Of a stretch of DNA of 64,000 nucleotides, positions 9,267 through 18,035 are shown in pieces; within the stretch, counting starts at the first letter, position 1, and each line of letters opens with the position of its first letter. Position numbers and translations under genes: made by a program. The stretch covers positions 62,001 to 126,000 of the forward strand of contig JARYMF010000002.1 in assembly GCA_029907255.1 (NCBI GenBank), read 5' to 3'. Source of the DNA: Armatimonadota bacterium. Its GTDB lineage: Bacteria; Armatimonadota; UBA5829; DTJY01. The notes under the pieces were generated by a model. It did not search any database and was not told the DNA's origin. It was given only the letters and a program-made list of their open reading frames with translations.

Positions 9267-11150
9267 GTGCAAAGTCGTCCACTTAGAATACCAAAGGATG
9301 TGTTAATTGGCGAGCCTAATCCTCCAATCGCATATGCCAGCGAAAAAGGGTCATGGGACCTTTCCTTTATCCTCTCTAAGCCGGTCTCGTCTGACCAAGT
9401 GCTCTGGCTTTGCTTTCATGGCGGCCGCAATCTCAAGCCTCCATGGCAAGGGTTTCAGACCGATAATCCATCTCAAGAAGGATATGTTTCCCTGCAAACC
9501 GCATCTGGCGAACTGCTGAGCGCCATCAATCATAGCGAAGATAACGGCATCTTTTCATTCAAGGTTCCCTTAGAAGGGTTTGAAAAAGGAGAGGTTTTGA
9601 CAGCACATTTAACTGGAGTTACCGCACCTCGGCTGTCTCACCCCGACCGGTTTGTTCTACTTATGGTTGCCTCTCCTGTTGAAGAAATCAAAATCCACGG
9701 CATTTTCGGAGAAACGCTGGATCGCATCGTTGGTGCGTGCATGTTTCCAGTTGTGGGAAGCGTTCCTGCTAGCATCAGGGCAATAGCGCCGAGCACTATT
9801 CCTCCTGCGAAAAGGTTATCCCTGCTTGTGAGGCCTGAGGATGCGAATCGGAATACGGCGTGCCAAACCCCCGGTGATATTATCGTGCGCTTGAATGGCG
9901 AAAAGATACCCACCACTCGCTTTGAAGTTGATGGCTCGAACTGCGCCCACCTTGAGGCTTCGATTCCCAAGGAGGGTATCTACCGACTTGAGGTAGAGGA
10001 TGCCGCAAATGGTATGAAATCTGTTACTAATCCAATCATATGCGGCAACGCCGAATATAAACTCTTATGGGGTGCGCTCCACGGACATACTGAAATTTCG
10101 GATGGCGTCGGCTCTCTCGATAGGTATTTCAAATACATTAGGGACGAATGTGCGCTTGATTTTGCCGCCTCAAGCGACCACGACAGTGAGAAGGAAACGC
10201 CAGAGAACCTTTGGCACTTGGTTCAGGAAGCTGTGGCTCGATATAATGAACCTCACCGATTCACAGTTTTCCTTGGTTATGAATGGGCAAAATGGCGCAA
10301 GCTTGGTCACGGTGACCGCAATGTGTATTACCTAGAAGATTATAGGCCAATCTACCGCTCTGATGAGGGCCATTATCCGACGCCGCTGGATCTTTTCGGT
10401 GCACTGAAGAATGAATCAGCAATCATCATTCCACATCATCCTCCACATCCAAGCAACCACAATGACTGGACCTTTCATGAACCCGATAAAGAACGGCTGG
10501 TCGAGATATATTCGATATGGGGATGCTCTGAACGCAGCCCCGAGGATGGCAATCCTTTGCCTGGTAGTCCTGTCCTGCGCGAGGATAACACGCCAATGAA
10601 TCCTTTAGGCTATGTGCAGCGCGCCCTTGCGCTCGGATGGCGTGTGGGTTTTACAGCGGATTTTGATGACCATCTCGGTCATGTAGGCGACCGAACAACA
10701 CGCGGTCGTGGGCAGACTGGCGGGCTTACTGCTGTTTGGGCGAAAGAAAATACTCGGCAAGCAATCTGGGAGGCACTTTGGAATCGGCGGTGCTATGGAA
10801 CTACAGGCGAGCGCATTATTTTGAATTTTCAAATAAACAATGGTTTTATGGGGTCGGAATTCCTGCTTGCAGAACATCCGAACCTTGCGTCATCTCGAAA
10901 AATCTCAGTTTCGGTCTGCGGCACTGCACCAATCAAGCTAATCGAAATAGTAAGAAACAATAAAGATATCTATGCTTTCACTCCTGGCAGGCTCGACGTC
11001 GAACTAGAATGGGTGGATGGCAAACAACTTGAAGATGTTAATCTGCCGCCTACAGTGCACTTGCCCAAGCCGTTCACCTTCTACTACATTCGCATTACCC
11101 AAGAAGATGGCGCAATTGCCTGGTCGAGCCCAATTTGGATTATCTCATAG
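9267..11150 (+). CDS. DUF3604-type PHP-like metal-dependent protein
   Basis: The product has 627 residues from a GTG start seven bases after AGAGG. Residues 1-260 are beta-rich and unassigned. The C-terminal part carries PHP-like metal motifs: LWGALHGHTEISDG (H272, H274), ASSDHDSEKE (D304, H305), FLGYEW and IIIPHHPPHPSNH. This matches DUF3604, a PHP-superfamily group; PHP proteins are metal-dependent phosphoesterases, but DUF3604 substrates are not established. No signal peptide is seen. It closes the glycan locus ten bases after the toroid gene. A role in cleaving a phosphate or sulfate substituent from a sugar is possible but speculative. Confidence 0.75.
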   Translation: MQSRPLRIPKDVLIGEPNPPIAYASEKGSWDLSFILSKPVSSDQVLWLCFHGGRNLKPPWQGFQTDNPSQEGYVSLQTASGELLSAINHSEDNGIFSFKVPLEGFEKGEVLTAHLTGVTAPRLSHPDRFVLLMVASPVEEIKIHGIFGETLDRIVGACMFPVVGSVPASIRAIAPSTIPPAKRLSLLVRPEDANRNTACQTPGDIIVRLNGEKIPTTRFEVDGSNCAHLEASIPKEGIYRLEVEDAANGMKSVTNPIICGNAEYKLLWGALHGHTEISDGVGSLDRYFKYIRDECALDFAASSDHDSEKETPENLWHLVQEAVARYNEPHRFTVFLGYEWAKWRKLGHGDRNVYYLEDYRPIYRSDEGHYPTPLDLFGALKNESAIIIPHHPPHPSNHNDWTFHEPDKERLVEIYSIWGCSERSPEDGNPLPGSPVLREDNTPMNPLGYVQRALALGWRVGFTADFDDHLGHVGDRTTRGRGQTGGLTAVWAKENTRQAIWEALWNRRCYGTTGERIILNFQINNGFMGSEFLLAEHPNLASSRKISVSVCGTAPIKLIEIVRNNKDIYAFTPGRLDVELEWVDGKQLEDVNLPPTVHLPKPFTFYYIRITQEDGAIAWSSPIWIIS

Positions 11151-11258
11151 CTTAATTTGGTGTTTTAAACTGCGCCTAGGTTGGTAGTATATTTAGGATA
11201 GGCAGGTTAAGCCCTAAGCCTATAAGGGTCAAAATGATGTAGAAGGGAGAAAAGTACT

Positions 11259-11831
11259 TTGGACTTGAAAGGAACGCAGACAGAAAAAAACTTATTAAAA
11301 GCATTTGCCGGAGAATCTCAGGCAAGGAATCGGTATACCTTTTTTGCAAGCGTCGCCAGGAACGAAGGCTATATGCAAATCGCTGACATTTTCCTCGAGA
11401 CAGCTGAGCAAGAGAAGGAGCATGCCAAGCGATTTTTCAAGTTTCTCCAAGGCGGCGATGTTGAAATTCAAGCCGCCTATCCCGCAGGTGTGATTGGTAC
11501 AACTGCTGAAAATCTCAAGGAGGCGGCAGAAGGCGAATACTTAGAGTGGGCAAAGCTTTATCAGGAGTTCGCCAAAGTTGCCGAAGAAGAAGGCTTCCGC
11601 CAGATTGCAGCTGTATTCCGCGCAATTTCAGTCTCCGAGAAACAACACGAAAAGCGCTATAGGGGGCTTTTGGCAAATGTTGAGGCTGGAACCGTGTTCC
11701 AAAAGAGCCAGCCGGTGGTTTGGCGGTGCAGGAATTGTGGATATATTCATGAGGGAACATCGGCGCCAAAAGTTTGCCCAGCTTGCGAGCATCCCCAGGC
11801 ATATTTTGAATTGCTGGCAGAGAATTGGTAG
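11259..11831 (+). CDS. rbr: Rubrerythrin
   Basis: The product has 190 residues, the usual size. It starts at TTG 11259, eight bases after AAGGGAGA; no ATG fits. The N-terminal four-helix diiron domain shows the ligands E19 (GESQARNRY), E52/H55 (EQEKEH), E93 and E127/H130 (SEKQH). The C-terminal rubredoxin knuckles are C157/C160 and C173/C176 (CRNCGY, CPAC). Rubrerythrins reduce hydrogen peroxide in the cytoplasm of anaerobes and microaerophiles. It is followed 42 bases later by ferritin, an oxidative-stress and iron-storage pair. The preceding 108 bases (11151-11258) hold no clear promoter. Confidence 0.97.
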   Translation: MDLKGTQTEKNLLKAFAGESQARNRYTFFASVARNEGYMQIADIFLETAEQEKEHAKRFFKFLQGGDVEIQAAYPAGVIGTTAENLKEAAEGEYLEWAKLYQEFAKVAEEEGFRQIAAVFRAISVSEKQHEKRYRGLLANVEAGTVFQKSQPVVWRCRNCGYIHEGTSAPKVCPACEHPQAYFELLAENW

Positions 11832-11873
11832 CCGTTGCTATCAAATCCCATTAACTTGCAATAGGAGGCAAGA

Positions 11874-12410
11874 ATGTTAAGTCAGAGAATGTTAGATGCA
11901 TTAAATAAGCAGATAAACGCAGAGATGTATTCAGGCTACCTTTACCTCTCAATGTCTGCCTACTACCAATCAATTGGCTTGCCTGGTTTTGCAAATTGGT
12001 TCTTTGTGCAGAATCAAGAGGAGCAAGCCCATGCTCAGATTATCTACAACCATGTAATTGACCGCGGTGGGCGGGTCATCCTCAAAGCGATTGATGCGCC
12101 GCCGACTGATTGGTCGGGACCTATCGCACCCGTTGAAGACGCCCTCAAACACGAGCAAAAGGTTACCGCAATGATTAACGATTTGGTGAACCTCGCGCTG
12201 GAAGAAAAGGATTTTGCCGCAAACGCCATGCTTCAGTGGTTTGTGACCGAACAGGTAGAAGAGGAGAAAAACCCAGCGGACATTCTCCAGCAGCTCAAGT
12301 TAACAGGTGATGCGCCTGGCGGTTTGGTGATAATTGACCGTGAGCTTGCCGCGCGTGTCTTTGTGCCTCCTGCAATCCTAACAGGCGGTGGAGCAGCGAC
12401 CGCGGGTTAG
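11874..12410 (+). CDS. ftn: Ferritin (non-haem)
   Basis: The product has 178 residues, close to bacterial FtnA, with a good AGGAGG before the ATG. The ferroxidase-centre residues are visible: E17 (INAEMYSGYLYL), E50/H53 (QNQEEQAHA) and E94, with a later QVEEEK segment. It oxidises Fe(II) and stores Fe(III) in a 24-mer in the cytoplasm. No haem-binding Met typical of bacterioferritin is apparent. It is probably cotranscribed with rubrerythrin and is followed by a long hairpin that likely ends the unit. The C-terminal tail is Ala/Gly-rich and probably disordered. Confidence 0.95.
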   Translation: MLSQRMLDALNKQINAEMYSGYLYLSMSAYYQSIGLPGFANWFFVQNQEEQAHAQIIYNHVIDRGGRVILKAIDAPPTDWSGPIAPVEDALKHEQKVTAMINDLVNLALEEKDFAANAMLQWFVTEQVEEEKNPADILQQLKLTGDAPGGLVIIDRELAARVFVPPAILTGGGAATAG

Positions 12411-12429
12411 CCCCTGTCGTTCGCAATAT

Positions 12430-12492
12430 AGGCTCCTCTTTTCCCTTGCCTAATGAGAAGGAAAAAAGGCCCAAAAGGGAGAAGAGGAGCCT
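12430..12492 (+). terminator. Long hairpin after ferritin
   Basis: An 18-bp stem with one G-U-type mismatch pairs 12430-12447 (AGGCTCCTCTTTTCCCTT) with 12475-12492, around a 27-base purine-rich loop. No U tract follows, so it is an atypical intrinsic terminator or an mRNA-protecting stem. Between it and the sulfatase start (12493-12723) I see no gene; a short open frame across it has no homology-like features. Confidence 0.55.
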
Positions 12493-12723
12493 TGTGAGCA
12501 GATTTCAAATTTCAATCAATATTTTCCAGTTGAATGCTAATATATTTTTCCCGAAGACCATCTTGCCTTCCCCAACCGAGCACATAACTTCCTCGCATGC
12601 AATAATTAACTGGTTGATATTTATTCTGGCTAGTGGCGTGAACCCGCTAAAATATGAAGGTGAAAGCAATTTGGCGAATCTTAAGGGTATATTAATTGCT
12701 TCACTTTGCAAGGAAAATTAGTC

Positions 12724-14121
12724 ATGTTGGAGCAAAAAGTAACTAGGCGAGAGTTTCTCAAATCGTCCGCGGCGGCAGTCGTTGGAATTGGAGGTATCGG
12801 TATGCCTTTTGCAAAAGAGCCTGCTGCAAAGAAGCCCAACTTTGTTATTATCTACTGCGACGACCTAGGATATGGCGACTTGGGATGCTTTGGGTCGAAG
12901 GAGGCGAAAACTCCAAACCTTGATTCTCTTGCTAAAAGCGGCGTCCGCTTTACAAATTGGTATTCGAACTCCCCTGTATGCTCTCCATCTCGCGCATCTT
13001 TACTGACCGGCCGCTATCCAATGCGCGCCGGAGTTCCTCGTATTCTTGGCGGGAGGCGGGGTTTGGCAGGCCTTCCGCCAACAGAGGTTACGTTGGCAAC
13101 AGCCCTGAAGCCCCTTGGCTATCGGACAGCGATTTTCGGCAAATGGCATCTCGGCACGGCAGAAGAATACCGGCCAAATGCCCACGGGTTTGATGAATTT
13201 TTCGGGTTTCTGGCTGGCTGTGTTGATTACTATTCTCATATTTATTACTGGGGCCAGGGACGCGGCGAAAATCCTGTGCACGACCTCTGGCACAATGACA
13301 AAGAGGTGTGGGAAAATGGGCGCTATCTAACAGAGTTAATCACCGAGAAAGCGGTGGAGTTTATCAAGCGCCAAAGCAACCAGCCGTTTTTCCTCTATGT
13401 GCCTTACAACGCCCCGCATTATCCAATGCATGCGCCCAAAAAGTATCTCGACCGCTTTGCTAACATACCTCCCGACCGCCGAATCATGGCCGCCATGATT
13501 GCCGCTGTGGATGATGGAGTCGGCGAGATAGTCAAAGCGCTCAAGCAGGCGGGGCAATATGAGAATACCGTAATCTTTTTCTCTAGCGACAATGGACCAT
13601 CTAATGAGACCCGCAATTGGCTCGATGGCAGGGTTGATCCATATCTCGGCGGCAGTGCTGGAATCTTTCGCGGACACAAGGGGAGCCTTTTCGAAGGAGG
13701 CATACGCATGCCAGCAATCATGAGCGCACCTGGCCGCATTCCAGCAGGAAAAGTTTGCCACGAAGTAGGCGCAATGATGGACATCTTCCCAACATTCATT
13801 GAATTTGCCGGCGGTAAGCTCCCAACTGGCCGAAGTATTGACGGCATAAGTATCCAGCAGATGGTAGTCGAAGGTGCAAAGTCTCCACATCATCGGCTCT
13901 TTTGGGAGTATGCTGGCCAACTAGCAGTTCGACAGGGAGAGTGGAAGCTTGTGCTGAATGGCAAGCTTGATTTCAGCCAAACCCAGCCCGATGCTGTTCA
14001 TCTTTCTAATCTAGAGACAGACCCTGGCGAAAAGACCAATCTAGCAGATAAGCATCCGTCCCTTGTAGAAGAGCTAACGGCTGCCGTTCAGGGTTGGTTC
14101 GCCGAACTAAGGAGTGATTAA
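12724..14121 (+). CDS. Secreted type I sulfatase (arylsulfatase/S1 family), Tat signal
   Basis: The product has 465 residues. I chose the ATG at 12724 because AAGGA lies nine bases before it and it puts the Tat motif TRREFLK at residues 7-13; an in-frame TTG at 12706 is possible. Alkaline-phosphatase fold: metal acids D46/D47 (IYCDDLGYGD), then CSPSRASLLTGR with C86 as the formylglycine precursor in CxPxR. The later SSDNGP and FRGHKGSLFEGGIRMP motifs are also family-typical. It removes sulfate esters from sugars or aryl substrates outside the cytoplasm. The Cys-type motif needs a formylglycine-generating enzyme, and none is in the window. Its TAA shares a base with the next ATG. Confidence 0.94.
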   Translation: MLEQKVTRREFLKSSAAAVVGIGGIGMPFAKEPAAKKPNFVIIYCDDLGYGDLGCFGSKEAKTPNLDSLAKSGVRFTNWYSNSPVCSPSRASLLTGRYPMRAGVPRILGGRRGLAGLPPTEVTLATALKPLGYRTAIFGKWHLGTAEEYRPNAHGFDEFFGFLAGCVDYYSHIYYWGQGRGENPVHDLWHNDKEVWENGRYLTELITEKAVEFIKRQSNQPFFLYVPYNAPHYPMHAPKKYLDRFANIPPDRRIMAAMIAAVDDGVGEIVKALKQAGQYENTVIFFSSDNGPSNETRNWLDGRVDPYLGGSAGIFRGHKGSLFEGGIRMPAIMSAPGRIPAGKVCHEVGAMMDIFPTFIEFAGGKLPTGRSIDGISIQQMVVEGAKSPHHRLFWEYAGQLAVRQGEWKLVLNGKLDFSQTQPDAVHLSNLETDPGEKTNLADKHPSLVEELTAAVQGWFAELRSD

Positions 14122-14897
14122 TGATGGGTGATAGTTCAAAAAATCGCCGCGGTTTTATATTAAAAGGCTTGCTGGCATTATTAGGTGGACTCATTGGCAG
14201 GCGCGTGCTTGCTGAGGAGAATTCTTCTGGATTAGAAACCGAAGGGGAGGTGCTCAAAACCTGTGTCTATAAAGGGCGCCCGCCTATTGAGCCGCTCGAT
14301 ACGATGGTTCGCTTTGAGCGCTCGGATAACAATAACAAGCGGGCTATGACTCACGAAATCCTGTCCCTAATGCATGAGGAAAAGGGCACGAAGTCTTATC
14401 CTTGGACCATTTATTCTCACTTGACTACTCATCATGTCGAAGGAGATGCTTGTGTAATCTGTTCTCGCCTGCATAAAAACGGTAGGGGTTGGTCTTGTGG
14501 CCTTCATTCGGAAGTTTTCAGCAATGCTCCAATGGTTGGCCTAGGAGTTAATGTTGAAATGAGCAATCTTTATGCGGGCTCTGAGCAGACGGTATTGTAT
14601 GGCGTCAATGTCATGGCTTGTGGACCAAATCCATGCCAGAGCGGCATTGTTATCAAGAATAATGGCTCAGGTCCAGGTGCTATCTTCGAAAAGCAAATAT
14701 CGCTTGAAAGTGGCGGTTCGATTGGGATTGACCTACCTGCGAAGTTTGACGTTGGCATTCAAATGCATGGGAATGCCATAGCTTTAGATGGTGAAGGCAA
14801 AATTAAATTGCGCTATTCCAATGGGCGCATAGAATTCCTAAATGGCGACAAATGCATTGGCCATATTAATGTGGAAGAGGAGGACCACGAATTATAA
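14121..14897 (+). CDS. Unknown secreted protein coupled to the sulfatase
   Basis: The product has 258 residues, starting at one of two adjacent ATGs (14121 or 14124) after AAGGAG. The N-terminus (KNRRGFILKGLLALLGG) is twin-arginine-like, matching the sulfatase. After a linker, residues about 60-250 are short beta strands with many Gly and Asn and six Cys/His-containing loops (THHVEGDACVICSRL, ALDGEGKIKLRYSNG), resembling repetitive beta structures or tail-spike-like folds. I do not recognise a family and name no function. The one-base overlap with the sulfatase and the shared export route suggest the two act on the same substrate, perhaps this one as a binding partner. Confidence 0.6.
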   Translation: MMGDSSKNRRGFILKGLLALLGGLIGRRVLAEENSSGLETEGEVLKTCVYKGRPPIEPLDTMVRFERSDNNNKRAMTHEILSLMHEEKGTKSYPWTIYSHLTTHHVEGDACVICSRLHKNGRGWSCGLHSEVFSNAPMVGLGVNVEMSNLYAGSEQTVLYGVNVMACGPNPCQSGIVIKNNGSGPGAIFEKQISLESGGSIGIDLPAKFDVGIQMHGNAIALDGEGKIKLRYSNGRIEFLNGDKCIGHINVEEEDHEL

Positions 14898-14941
14898 GGC
14901 TTGTGCATTTTGAATACTTTTGTCTTCAAAGGAGGAAAAAA

Positions 14942-16012
14942 ATGGCTTACAAGATGATTCAAGTTGGCACGGGAGGCTTTGGCGCTTGGTGGTGCAAAGT
15001 ATTTCTCCCGCCAAACATCAAAGAAGGACTTGTAGAAGTAGTAGCCGCGGTGGATATTAATTCGGAAGCTTTGTTAAATGCTCGTGAGCATCTTGGTTTG
15101 CCAGAGGATAAGTGCTACACCGATATTAATAAAGCGTTCGACGAAAACCCTGCCGATTTCTGCACCATAGTCGTACCGCCAGCATTTCACGAGGATATAG
15201 TTGACGTGGCACTTGCTCACGATATGCACATACTATCCGAGAAGCCAATCGCAGACACCTTGGAAGCATCCGTCCGCATTGCCGAAAAAGTCAAACGCGC
15301 AGGAAAGAAAATGGGCGTTACCATGAGCCACCGCTTTGACCAAGACAAGACTACTCTTCGGCAGGAGCTTAGGTCGGGGCAGTATGGCCAGCTTGACTAT
15401 TTAATTTGCCGATTCACATGTGATTGCCGGCGGTTTGGAAGCTGGGGCAAATTCCGTCACGAAATACCTGACGCCCTAATGGTTGAGGGAGCTGTTCACC
15501 ATCTCGACATACTTGCAGACCTAGCTGGGGCAAAGTGCGATACTATTTACGCACAGACCTGGAATCCGCCGTGGGGTGAATTTGCTGGTGACTCCCAAGG
15601 GCTTGTTATGATGTCTTTTCAAAACGGAGCGCGCGCTTTCTATGAGGGTGCCAAGACCAATGCCACAGGGCTAAATGGCTGGGGCCAGGAATATATTCGC
15701 GCCGAATGCGAGAAGGCAACTATTATCCTAAACCACCGCCGGATTGAGCGATTCTGGTACAACCCATCTGGTTCATATTCGGATGAAGGCACAGGCGAAA
15801 TAGTACCGCTCATTGAACAGCCAAAATGGGCAAATACATGGCTTATTGAGAAATTCGTGCGTTGGCTCGACGGCGGCGAACCAATGGAAACAAATGTGGA
15901 GGACAATCTCCAGTCGGTTGCGCTAATCTTTGCGGCAATCAAAAGTAGCAAAACAGGTAGCCCCGTTAAGGTGCAGCAGCTTCTAGAAGAAGCACGCAGA
16001 AACATCACATAA
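14942..16012 (+). CDS. Gfo/Idh/MocA-family oxidoreductase
   Basis: The product has 356 residues. The ATG at 14942 follows AAAGGAGG and begins right at the Rossmann fold (MIQVGTGGFGAWWCKVF); an upstream in-frame start adds residues with no fold value. The conserved EKP is at 100-102 (HILSEKPIAD), and the C-terminal sheet domain has EGAVHHLDIL, where the His pair is the usual catalytic position. These enzymes oxidise or reduce sugars and inositols with NAD(P) in the cytoplasm; the substrate is unknown. It follows the sulfatase pair by 44 bases and may process the released sugar. It converges with the purine permease gene. Confidence 0.93.
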   Translation: MAYKMIQVGTGGFGAWWCKVFLPPNIKEGLVEVVAAVDINSEALLNAREHLGLPEDKCYTDINKAFDENPADFCTIVVPPAFHEDIVDVALAHDMHILSEKPIADTLEASVRIAEKVKRAGKKMGVTMSHRFDQDKTTLRQELRSGQYGQLDYLICRFTCDCRRFGSWGKFRHEIPDALMVEGAVHHLDILADLAGAKCDTIYAQTWNPPWGEFAGDSQGLVMMSFQNGARAFYEGAKTNATGLNGWGQEYIRAECEKATIILNHRRIERFWYNPSGSYSDEGTGEIVPLIEQPKWANTWLIEKFVRWLDGGEPMETNVEDNLQSVALIFAAIKSSKTGSPVKVQQLLEEARRNIT

Positions 16013-16054
16013 GGCTGGTGACGGCGTGGCGAGGGCTGTTTTGGCGAACAGTCG

Positions 16055-17344
16055 TTATTTCTGCATGGCGAAGTTTAGGGCGAATAGGGCGGAAACAACA
16101 ACCATCAAAGGGTGCAGTTCCTTCCACTTCCCAACCATTAGCTTAACTAGAGTGTAGGCAATGAATCCGTATCCGATTCCTCGTGATATGCTTAGAGTGA
16201 GAGGGATTACGAGGATGGTTAGGAATGCCGGGAACGATTCCTCTAAGTTGCCGAATGGAATCTCGCAGACTACAGTCATTAGAAGAAAGCCAACGACAAT
16301 GAGCGCTGGCGCGGTTGCTACGGCGGGAACAATGCTGATTGCTGGCGCAAAGAACACGGCAAGCAGGAATAGAACGCCTACGACCACTGCAGTCAGCCCA
16401 GTTCGGCCCCCCGCCGAAACACCAGAAGCGCTTTCAATATAGGTAGTTACTGAGCTTGCACTACATATCGAGCCCCACACTGCCGCAAGTGAATCCACAA
16501 GGAGCACTCGGTTCAGGCGCGGAAGGCGCCCATCGGGGGTCAGATAGCCTGCCTCGCCTCCAACTGCAATTACCGTGCCCATGGTGTCAAAGAAATCAGT
16601 GATTAGAAAAGCAAATATCGTTGCAACTAAGCTGAGATTCAACGCCCCTAAGATGTCCAGCTTTGCAAACGTCGAAAAGTCTGGAGGGGCGATTAGCTTA
16701 TCGGGTATCTTACCAATTCCGGCGGCGATGGCAATGCCGGTGGTGATTAAAATCCCAAGCAGTATAGATCCTTTAATTCGCCGAGCCATGAGCACAAGCA
16801 TGATAACTAAGCCGCATGTCGAAACTAGCGTGCCGATGTTTCGAAAAGAACCAAAGCTTGTTAGCGTCGCTGAGTCTCCAATTACCCAGCCGGCTTGCTG
16901 CATGCCGATATATGCGATTAGAAGTCCGATTCCGACTCCAATTGCTCGCTTTAAGCTTAGAGGAATTGCATGCATGACGGACTCGCGAATTCGGGTGAGC
17001 ACCAGAATTGTAATGATTGCTCCCTCAATAAAAACAATTCCCATGGCTGTCTGCCACGGGATATTCATGCCTTTTACAACCGAATAGGCGAGTACAGCGT
17101 TTAAGCCCATTCCGCTCGCAAGCGCAAAGGGGTAGTTTGTGTAGAAGCCCATCAAAAGTGTTGGGATTGCAGCAGCAAGGGCAGTGGCCGCGATAGTTGG
17201 GACAAGGGGTAGCCCGGCTGCCTGAAGTATGCTCGGGTTGACGAAGATAATATACGCCATGGTCATAAACGTAGTTAAGCCGGCAATTACCTCGGTTCTT
17301 ATGTCAGTGTTTCTTTCTTTGAGTCGGAATATGCGTTCGAGCAT
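16055..17344 (-). CDS. NCS2-family purine permease (AzgA/PbuG type)
   Basis: The product has 429 residues with about 12-14 membrane spans, the usual NCS2 AzgA length. Diagnostic stretches: ERNTDIRTEVIAGLTTFMTMAYIIFVNP at the N-terminus, ASGMGLNAVLAYSVV, and FDTMGTVIAVGGEAGYL in the substrate region. AzgA/PbuG proteins take up hypoxanthine, guanine or adenine by proton symport. It is the last gene of the minus-strand run that begins at 21415, 109 bases after apt; that gap shows no purine riboswitch I can recognise. Pairing with apt fits adenine salvage. Confidence 0.93.
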   Translation of the reverse strand: MLERIFRLKERNTDIRTEVIAGLTTFMTMAYIIFVNPSILQAAGLPLVPTIAATALAAAIPTLLMGFYTNYPFALASGMGLNAVLAYSVVKGMNIPWQTAMGIVFIEGAIITILVLTRIRESVMHAIPLSLKRAIGVGIGLLIAYIGMQQAGWVIGDSATLTSFGSFRNIGTLVSTCGLVIMLVLMARRIKGSILLGILITTGIAIAAGIGKIPDKLIAPPDFSTFAKLDILGALNLSLVATIFAFLITDFFDTMGTVIAVGGEAGYLTPDGRLPRLNRVLLVDSLAAVWGSICSASSVTTYIESASGVSAGGRTGLTAVVVGVLFLLAVFFAPAISIVPAVATAPALIVVGFLLMTVVCEIPFGNLEESFPAFLTILVIPLTLSISRGIGYGFIAYTLVKLMVGKWKELHPLMVVVSALFALNFAMQK

Positions 17345-17453
17345 TCTGCCACTCCAGACTGTTTGCTATTGTTTTAATGCCTAGCTCTAGCCGACTTTTT
17401 AGTGCCGTTATGTCTTTTTACCATGAACGATAACAAGAATCGAGCGATTTATA

Positions 17454-17975
17454 TCAGTAAGTTACAAAGCTTTTCACATCATAGCCTTTGAGCTGATCTC
17501 GACCACGAAGGAAAGTAAGCTCTACAAGGAAGACAAGGCCAGCAACTTTTCCGCCAAGCTCCTCAACGAGCTTCACCGAAGCCGCCGCAGTGCCGCCTGT
17601 TGCCAGTAAATCATCCACAATTACTACTCGCTGTCCAGGAACAATTGCATCACGATGCATCTCGACTACGTTCGTCCCATATTCCAAGGCATACTCGCAC
17701 TGGACTGTTTCATGTGGGAGTTTGCCAAGTTTCCGCACGGGGATAAACCCAACGCCTAGCTCTAGCGCAATTGGGGTCCCGAACATAAAACCCCTTGACT
17801 CAATTCCAACGATTGCCTCTGCCTTTTTCTCTCTGGCAAAGTCAGCCATCCTTTGTATGACCTCAGTAAATGCTTGTGGATGCAGCAGGACTGGGGTGAT
17901 ATCTTTGAAGATTATCCCCGGCTTAGGGAAATCGGGTATATCTCGAATTAGGTTCTTTAAAAGCTGTTCAGACAT
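17454..17975 (-). CDS. apt: Adenine phosphoribosyltransferase
   Basis: The product has 173 residues, the normal Apt length. It opens with IRDIPDFPKPGIIFKDITP and carries the PRPP-binding motif VVIVDDLLATGGTAAA, plus ESRGFMFG. It converts adenine and PRPP to AMP in the cytoplasm. It lies between mtnA and the purine permease. Adenine is also the by-product of methylthioadenosine breakdown, which links it to mtnA. No unusual residue is seen. Confidence 0.97.
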   Translation of the reverse strand: MSEQLLKNLIRDIPDFPKPGIIFKDITPVLLHPQAFTEVIQRMADFAREKKAEAIVGIESRGFMFGTPIALELGVGFIPVRKLGKLPHETVQCEYALEYGTNVVEMHRDAIVPGQRVVIVDDLLATGGTAAASVKLVEELGGKVAGLVFLVELTFLRGRDQLKGYDVKSFVTY

Positions 17976-18035
17976 GGCATCAGCTCCTCTCTGTGAGCCA
18001 TTGTAATCATAAAGCGCAATAATTACAACAATAGT

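Noticed and set aside
12446-12721. Small plus-strand open frame of 91 codons between ferritin and sulfatase
   Set aside because: It begins inside the hairpin loop, has low-complexity composition and no ribosome site.
13336-13920. 194-codon minus-strand frame inside the sulfatase
   Set aside because: It is the antisense shadow of a confident gene.
16575-17087. 170-codon plus-strand frame inside the permease gene
   Set aside because: Antisense shadow of the NCS2 permease.
17345-17453. Purine riboswitch before the permease gene
   Set aside because: The gap lacks the conserved junction and loop sequences of purine aptamers.
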